From NCBI GenBank assembly GCA_964473865.1, contig CAYYQN010000024.1:3398-67397 (forward strand): a stretch of 64,000 nucleotides of DNA, in the 5' to 3' direction. The stretch's first letter is position 1; every line of letters starts with the position of its first letter. Below are positions 60,045 to 64,000 of this stretch, piece by piece. The translations under genes and the position numbers were made by a program. Under the pieces are notes generated by a model. The model saw only the letters and a program-made list of their open reading frames with translations, did not search any database and was not told the DNA's origin. This DNA comes from CAIMUX01 sp964473865. Lineage in GTDB: Bacteria > Eisenbacteria > RBG-16-71-46 > CAIMUX01.

Positions 60045-62234
60045 TCACTTCATTCGCACGATCCGCCCGGTCGCGCTGCGCCCCGCGAGCTCGACGCGGG
60101 CCCAGTACACGCCGGAGGCGACCGGCCGGCCGCCCTCGTCGCGTCCATCCCAGAGCCAGGAGGATCCCCGCAGATCCCGCACCGACCGCACCCGCCGGCC
60201 TGCGGCGTCGAAGATCGCCAGATTCGCCGCAAACCTGCCGGCGGCGTCTCCCTCCGGCGGCGTCCAGCGCAACCGGACTTCCCCGAAGCTCGGCCTCGGA
60301 GAAACGCTCAGGCGCAGCGTGGTCGGGGGCGGCAGCGACCCGCCGATCTGGGCGACCGGCTCCGCTCCCGGGCCGTAGCTCGGTAGCGGTCTTCCCCACT
60401 CGTACGCGCCCAGATCGGGTGCCGAGCCCAACCATCCGTCGTTGATATTGGCCAGCGGTTGGCCGGCGTCGATCGCCACGCTCCCCGGCTGCAGGCGCAG
60501 GTCTTCGCTTCCGGGCGGATACGGCGGGAAGAACGTCGGATCGCCCATGTACGGGCCGCGGGAAGGCTCCTCCGCGTCCGCGAAGATGCTGTAGCCCACG
60601 AGCCCGCCGTTCAGTTCCTGGCCGGTTCCGGTCCGAAAGGCGGCCAGCGTCGGATAGGTCACCCCATTCAGGATGGCGAATCGGACGGCGTTCGCCTGGT
60701 ACCAACCATTGAAGTCAAGATCCGCATTCACTCCCGCCGTGGACAGGCACACCGGGGGGCCGGAGCGCCCGGCGGTGCTCCCGCCCAGGATCAGGTTGTT
60801 GCGGAGAATCGCGTGGCGCCATTGGCCGCCGCCCCACCCGCGCTCGTCGGCGCCGACCAGGGTGTTGTTTACGACGATCATTCCGGTGGGGTTGACGTGG
60901 AACTTGAGAGGCTTGAGCTGCCAGTTGTAGACGACGTTCCGCAGCATGTAGATCGGGCCGCCGTAGACCGGCTGGCAGCTGAAACCGCACAGCACATTGG
61001 TGACCCGGTTGTCGTAGCAGCGGATGTTGTGCCGCGATGCATCGAACTCGACGCCGTCATCCGTGCAATCGAAGATCTCGTTTCCGTACAGATCGCAGTT
61101 CGAGGTGACAACGGTGTCCCGGTCGCTGCCGATCATCACGGCGTCAAACACGCCGTGAATGCGGTTGTAGCGGACGACGTGCCTCTTCCCGACCAGCATG
61201 ACGCCGTAGTGGTCTTCGTGCCTTCCCTCCTCCCAGAGCAGCGGCCCGACAATCTCGTTCCCGGACACGAATACGTTCTCATGGCGCGCCCCGCGAAAGT
61301 CGAGACCACACATCTCCCGGCCAGACCGGGTTGTGAACTCCAGGCGGCAATCGATCACCGCGACGTTCCGGGTTCCGCTCGCGCGGATGCAGCACTTGCC
61401 GGGATTCTTGATGGTGAGGTCTCGGAACTGCACGTCATGCGTTCCCGGCAGGTCGATCACGCTGTAGGGAAGGAGTTGGCCGTCGATGACGGTCTGGGTC
61501 CGGTCCGTGCCGTTCCAGATGATCGGTTGGCCGGCGACGCCGCTCGCCTGGAGCACGAGGGGGCCGGTGTAGACTCCCGGACCCAGAAGGAAGAGGTCTC
61601 CCGGAGAAGCCGCCGCATCAGCAGCGGCGATGCCGCGAAACGGATCTTCCAGTGAACCGCTCCCGCCGCCGTTTCCCGGCACGACGTGCCGCAGGCGGGC
61701 ATTCTCCGGGATGCGGGGCCATGCCGCCGTAGAGAACGGAAGCGTCGTCTCCGCACTCCCGCCGTCCGGGTCGTACAAGGAGAGATGCACCTGGTAGTCG
61801 GTATCCGGAGTCAGATCGAAGAGGCTTCCGGCGAGCAGATTTCCGGGGTCGATCTGATGCTCGTTGAAGCTGCCGGGCTCGACCCGCATGAGCGGTTGCC
61901 CGGTCTGCCACTCCCCACCGGAGCCGGCCGGCCGGAAGCGCGTCATCACCACGCAATCCTGATCAGAATCGCCGTCGATGAACCACTCGATCCCGGCCGC
62001 GACCTGGGTCGGCTCGAGATGAATCGCCCGCGGCGTGGTGGCGGTCTGCGCCCAGGCGGCCGACCCGATCAGGAGCGCGCCGATCCCGACTCCGGCGCGC
62101 CAGGCGGACCGGCTCGGGCCGGGAGGCGGGTGCCAGACCCGGAGGATCGAAGAACGACAAGGACGATGTTTCGGATACGGCGGAACGGCAGGAGGTGCGG
62201 GAGGAGTGCGATCTGCGGCGGAAACCGAAGGCAT
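60045..62234 (-). CDS. Secreted right-handed beta-helix protein with C-terminal sorting-like domain (copy 2)
   Basis: 729 residues with the ATG at 62234. The start is uncertain: ATG 62315 is an alternative, and neither has a good Shine-Dalgarno. 62234 gives a leader as long as in copy 1. The signal core is AWRAGVGIGALLIGSAAWAQ. It has the same architecture as copy 1, and long blocks are nearly identical (SRHNIRCYDNRVTNVLCGFS, CQPVYGGPIYMLRNVVYNWQ, LKPLKFHVNPTGMIVVNNTL). The C-terminal domain is IFDAAGRRVRSVRDLRGSSW then LWDGRDEGGRPVASGVYWAR. The 109-base spacer to copy 1 includes the copy 1 promoter. Ligand or substrate unknown. Confidence 0.8.
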   Translation of the reverse strand: MPSVSAADRTPPAPPAVPPYPKHRPCRSSILRVWHPPPGPSRSAWRAGVGIGALLIGSAAWAQTATTPRAIHLEPTQVAAGIEWFIDGDSDQDCVVMTRFRPAGSGGEWQTGQPLMRVEPGSFNEHQIDPGNLLAGSLFDLTPDTDYQVHLSLYDPDGGSAETTLPFSTAAWPRIPENARLRHVVPGNGGGSGSLEDPFRGIAAADAAASPGDLFLLGPGVYTGPLVLQASGVAGQPIIWNGTDRTQTVIDGQLLPYSVIDLPGTHDVQFRDLTIKNPGKCCIRASGTRNVAVIDCRLEFTTRSGREMCGLDFRGARHENVFVSGNEIVGPLLWEEGRHEDHYGVMLVGKRHVVRYNRIHGVFDAVMIGSDRDTVVTSNCDLYGNEIFDCTDDGVEFDASRHNIRCYDNRVTNVLCGFSCQPVYGGPIYMLRNVVYNWQLKPLKFHVNPTGMIVVNNTLVGADERGWGGGQWRHAILRNNLILGGSTAGRSGPPVCLSTAGVNADLDFNGWYQANAVRFAILNGVTYPTLAAFRTGTGQELNGGLVGYSIFADAEEPSRGPYMGDPTFFPPYPPGSEDLRLQPGSVAIDAGQPLANINDGWLGSAPDLGAYEWGRPLPSYGPGAEPVAQIGGSLPPPTTLRLSVSPRPSFGEVRLRWTPPEGDAAGRFAANLAIFDAAGRRVRSVRDLRGSSWLWDGRDEGGRPVASGVYWARVELAGRSATGRIVRMK

Positions 62235-62379
62235 CCAGAGGAAGTCAACGGTTGGCGAGCGACGGAGGAGCGAACGATGCAGAAGAGCCGCCACCGGAGC
62301 GGGCCAACAAGGCATACAGACCCCCGAAGGCCCCTGACCGATGATGGGAAACGATGCGCGGAGCCGGCCGCGCGGGGGC

Positions 62380-62408
62380 AGAGTACCCACCCCGCGTGAC
62401 GGCGGCAA
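62380..62408 (-). promoter_or_regulatory. Predicted promoter of beta-helix gene copy 2
   Basis: Minus strand: -35 TTGCCG (62403-62408), 17-base spacer, TACTCT (62380-62385). It starts near 62372, so protein starts upstream of that are unlikely. The 25-nt repeat array lies 50 bases upstream of the -35. Confidence 0.4.
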
Positions 62409-62458
62409 GGTTTATCTGACCGACCGGCGTTGTTGCGGAGCGATATCACAGGAACGAT

Positions 62459-62633
62459 CGCGATCGCGAGCGATTCACTGGAGCGCAAGCGCGGGACACA
62501 CCCTCAATCGCGATCACGAGAGACATACTCGATCACAATCGCGAGAGGCGTCCTCGATCGCGATCCCACGAGACATACTCGATCACTGCCGGGAGACACG
62601 CGCCCGATCGCAATCGCGAGAGACACGCCCGAG
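62459..62633. repeat. 25-nt tandem repeat array, seven units
   Basis: Units start at 62459, 62484, 62509, 62534, 62559, 62584 and 62609, each exactly 25 bases. A rough consensus is CGCRATCGCGAGAGACAYAC followed by TCGAT. Most units carry an ATCGCGA-type near-palindromic core and GAGACA/C. The first two units are the most diverged; a partial eighth unit may begin at 62634. There is no spacer sequence between units, so it is not a CRISPR array. It lies upstream of the copy 2 promoter. Confidence 0.85.
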
Positions 62634-62773
62634 CGCAAACGGCGTCGAGTCCGAGCCAGACCGGCCAGACCGGCCGACCGGCCGACCGGCGGGCCGCGCT
62701 TTCACATCCGGCCGCGGACCGGACCGTGGTCCGAGGAGGGAGCTCCGGCGAACGACCTCCCGCCGGAGGAGGC

Positions 62774-64000
62774 CTATTCGGCTGTCCGGGCCAGGCGGAC
62801 GCCCACCCGGCCGTCGCGGGATTCGGGCGGTTGGTGTCCTCGGGCGGCGGAGCGACAGTGCCGCGCCTCGTCCCCCTGGCTCCCGCCGCGGGCGACGCGA
62901 TCCGTGCCGGTCGCCGCGCCCCGCGGATCGAAGGTCGTGCCGGTCGGATACGACCCGTACCAGTCCCAGCACCACTCCCCGACATTGCCGTGCATGTCGA
63001 ACAGATGCCAGCCGTTGTATTCCTTGATCCCGACTTCGTGGGTCACGCCCCCGGCGTTCCCGCAGAACCAGCCGACCGCGTCGAGAACGGGATCCGCCGG
63101 TGCGCAGCCGAGGCTCGTGATCTCCCCGTTACAGAACGCGGTCTCGCTCCGCGCCCGACAGGCGAACTCCCACTCGGCCTCCGTGAGAAGCCGATAGCCG
63201 GTGGCCGCCCAGTTCGCCGTCACGGTAGCCGCCGTCAGATGATTTCCGGCGTACACGGCATCCGTGATGGTGTAGACAGGGGGCCGACCGGTCTGGAGTG
63301 AACGCTGATTGCAGAACGAAACGGCATCGAACCAGGTCACGTTCTCGACGGGCAGATTCGCGCCCAGGTCGGTCGATTCGTTCCAGCCCATGATCGCCAC
63401 CCACTCCGCCTGGGTTACCTCGGTCCGCGACACGTGGAACGCGTTCGTGAGATGCACCGCGTGCTGCGTTTCGGCAACGTCGCGTCCGGGCTCTGACTCC
63501 GGGCTGCCCATGAATAGGAAACCGTCGCCGTTGATCAGGATCTCCTCCGTGGCCGGGAGGAGGATTCCGGTCCCGATGCAGCTGACTGCCGTGCAGGAGC
63601 TCGAACCCAGATCGACCGTGCAGGTCTGCACTCCCTCTTCCTGCGGCGAGAAACGGACCGTAATCTCCTTCTCCTGGCCGGCAGCCAGCGCGAAGTCGCC
63701 CGCGCCCGATTCGATGCTGAAGGTCTCGCAACTGTCGCTCACCGAACCCGTCAGGGTCCCGCCGCCGGAGTTCCGGATCGTGAAACTCAGATCGAACGAC
63801 TGATTCCGGATCACCGAGCCGAAGTCCAGCTGCGCGGGGTTCACGGTGCAGGCCGGGGGAAGGTCGACTCCGACTCCGGTGCAGGCCACCGGACCGCAGG
63901 CCGCCGTCCCCAGCTCCACAGCGCAGGTCCGGGTTCCACCCGACACCGGGGCGAATCGGACTGTGACCTGCTTCTCCTGACCGGCCGTCAGCGCGTAGGC
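62774..64000 (-). CDS. Formylglycine-generating-enzyme-like protein with HYDIN-type repeats (N-terminus outside window)
   Basis: At least 408 residues; the frame stays open to the right edge, so the start is missing. Two copies of an ASPM-SPD-2-HYDIN-type Ig repeat are seen (ALTAGQEKQVTVRFAPVSGG and ALAAGQEKEITVRFSPQEEG, the second preceded by LDFGSVIRNQSFDLSFTIRN). An FGE-sulfatase domain follows (about the last 255 residues): FHVSRTEVTQAEWVAIMGWN, LPVENVTWFDAVSFCNQRSL, YRLLTEAEWEFACRARSETA, NVGEWCWDWYGSYPTGTTFD, VARGGSQGDEARHCRSAARG, GVRLAR. Such secreted domains are usually not true sulfatase activators; the Cys pair of genuine FGE cannot be confirmed here. GFRLAR is GVRLAR. Confidence 0.82.
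   Translation of the reverse strand, partial: AYALTAGQEKQVTVRFAPVSGGTRTCAVELGTAACGPVACTGVGVDLPPACTVNPAQLDFGSVIRNQSFDLSFTIRNSGGGTLTGSVSDSCETFSIESGAGDFALAAGQEKEITVRFSPQEEGVQTCTVDLGSSSCTAVSCIGTGILLPATEEILINGDGFLFMGSPESEPGRDVAETQHAVHLTNAFHVSRTEVTQAEWVAIMGWNESTDLGANLPVENVTWFDAVSFCNQRSLQTGRPPVYTITDAVYAGNHLTAATVTANWAATGYRLLTEAEWEFACRARSETAFCNGEITSLGCAPADPVLDAVGWFCGNAGGVTHEVGIKEYNGWHLFDMHGNVGEWCWDWYGSYPTGTTFDPRGAATGTDRVARGGSQGDEARHCRSAARGHQPPESRDGRVGVRLARTAE

Larger units (their letters stand above)
62235..62773. other. Spacer upstream of beta-helix gene copy 2
   Basis: 539 bases without a called gene (the N-terminus of copy 2 could reach 62315). It contains a promoter candidate at 62380-62408, the seven-unit 25-nt repeat at 62459-62633, and a GC-rich stretch rich in CCGGCCGACC repeats near 62668-62695, before the stop of the sulfatase-modifying-factor-like gene. 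Confidence 0.5.

Noticed and set aside
62459..62633. CRISPR array
   Set aside because: Units are contiguous without unique spacers, and no cas genes are nearby.

Overview
The window is about two-thirds GC, densely coded, and almost entirely transcribed from the minus strand. Several traits suggest an uncultured member of the FCB superphylum, with Candidatus Eisenbacteria as the best guess. These are secreted proteins with a C-terminal FlgD/type IX-like beta domain, a PorV/PorQ-family protein, repeated Cys-rich segments of the GSCC...C...C type, a COX24/AURKAIP1-type small basic protein, a split glycine decarboxylase, and a GAAC-N4-GTTC SOS box. This placement is inference from gene content; there is no rRNA, and I recognise no tRNA.

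Left part (1-16.9 kb): a polyprenol/diacylglycerol kinase fragment and a Slt-type lytic transglycosylase sit downstream of a tightly overlapping purine block (purN-purC-purH-guaA). ComEC, a secreted metalloprotease with a C-terminal sorting-like domain, and a three-gene BON / TPR / PP2C-like-PEGA operon follow.

Middle (17-37 kb): a PorV-like outer membrane protein, a PilZ protein, RNase R, the COX24-type peptide, an HU-family protein and SppA. Then come a 2022-residue mosaic secreted protein (FG-GAP, PKD, beta-helix, cohesin-like, dockerin-like), a lipoprotein of Ig-like domains, a cold shock protein and a fibronectin-III lipoprotein.

36.3-44.9 kb is one long operon: gcvT-gcvH-gcvPA-gcvPB, then two small uncharacterised proteins, a GlmL/MutL-type ASKHA ATPase and a 374-residue uncharacterised protein. 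Glycine cleavage is thus physically tied to a module of unknown role.

Right part (45-64 kb): a Calx-beta lipoprotein; a plus-strand pair of a DUF-type protein and a lone acyltransferase domain; a BNR-repeat secreted protein; uvrA with an SOS box; tandem NTF2-like lipoproteins; tandem beta-helix proteins; a seven-copy 25-nt intergenic tandem repeat; and a sulfatase-modifying-factor-like protein running off the end. Many spacers hold sigma70-like promoters, several of the extended -10 type (TGN-TANNNT). Positions, promoters and hairpins were read by eye; family names come from motif recognition, not searches.
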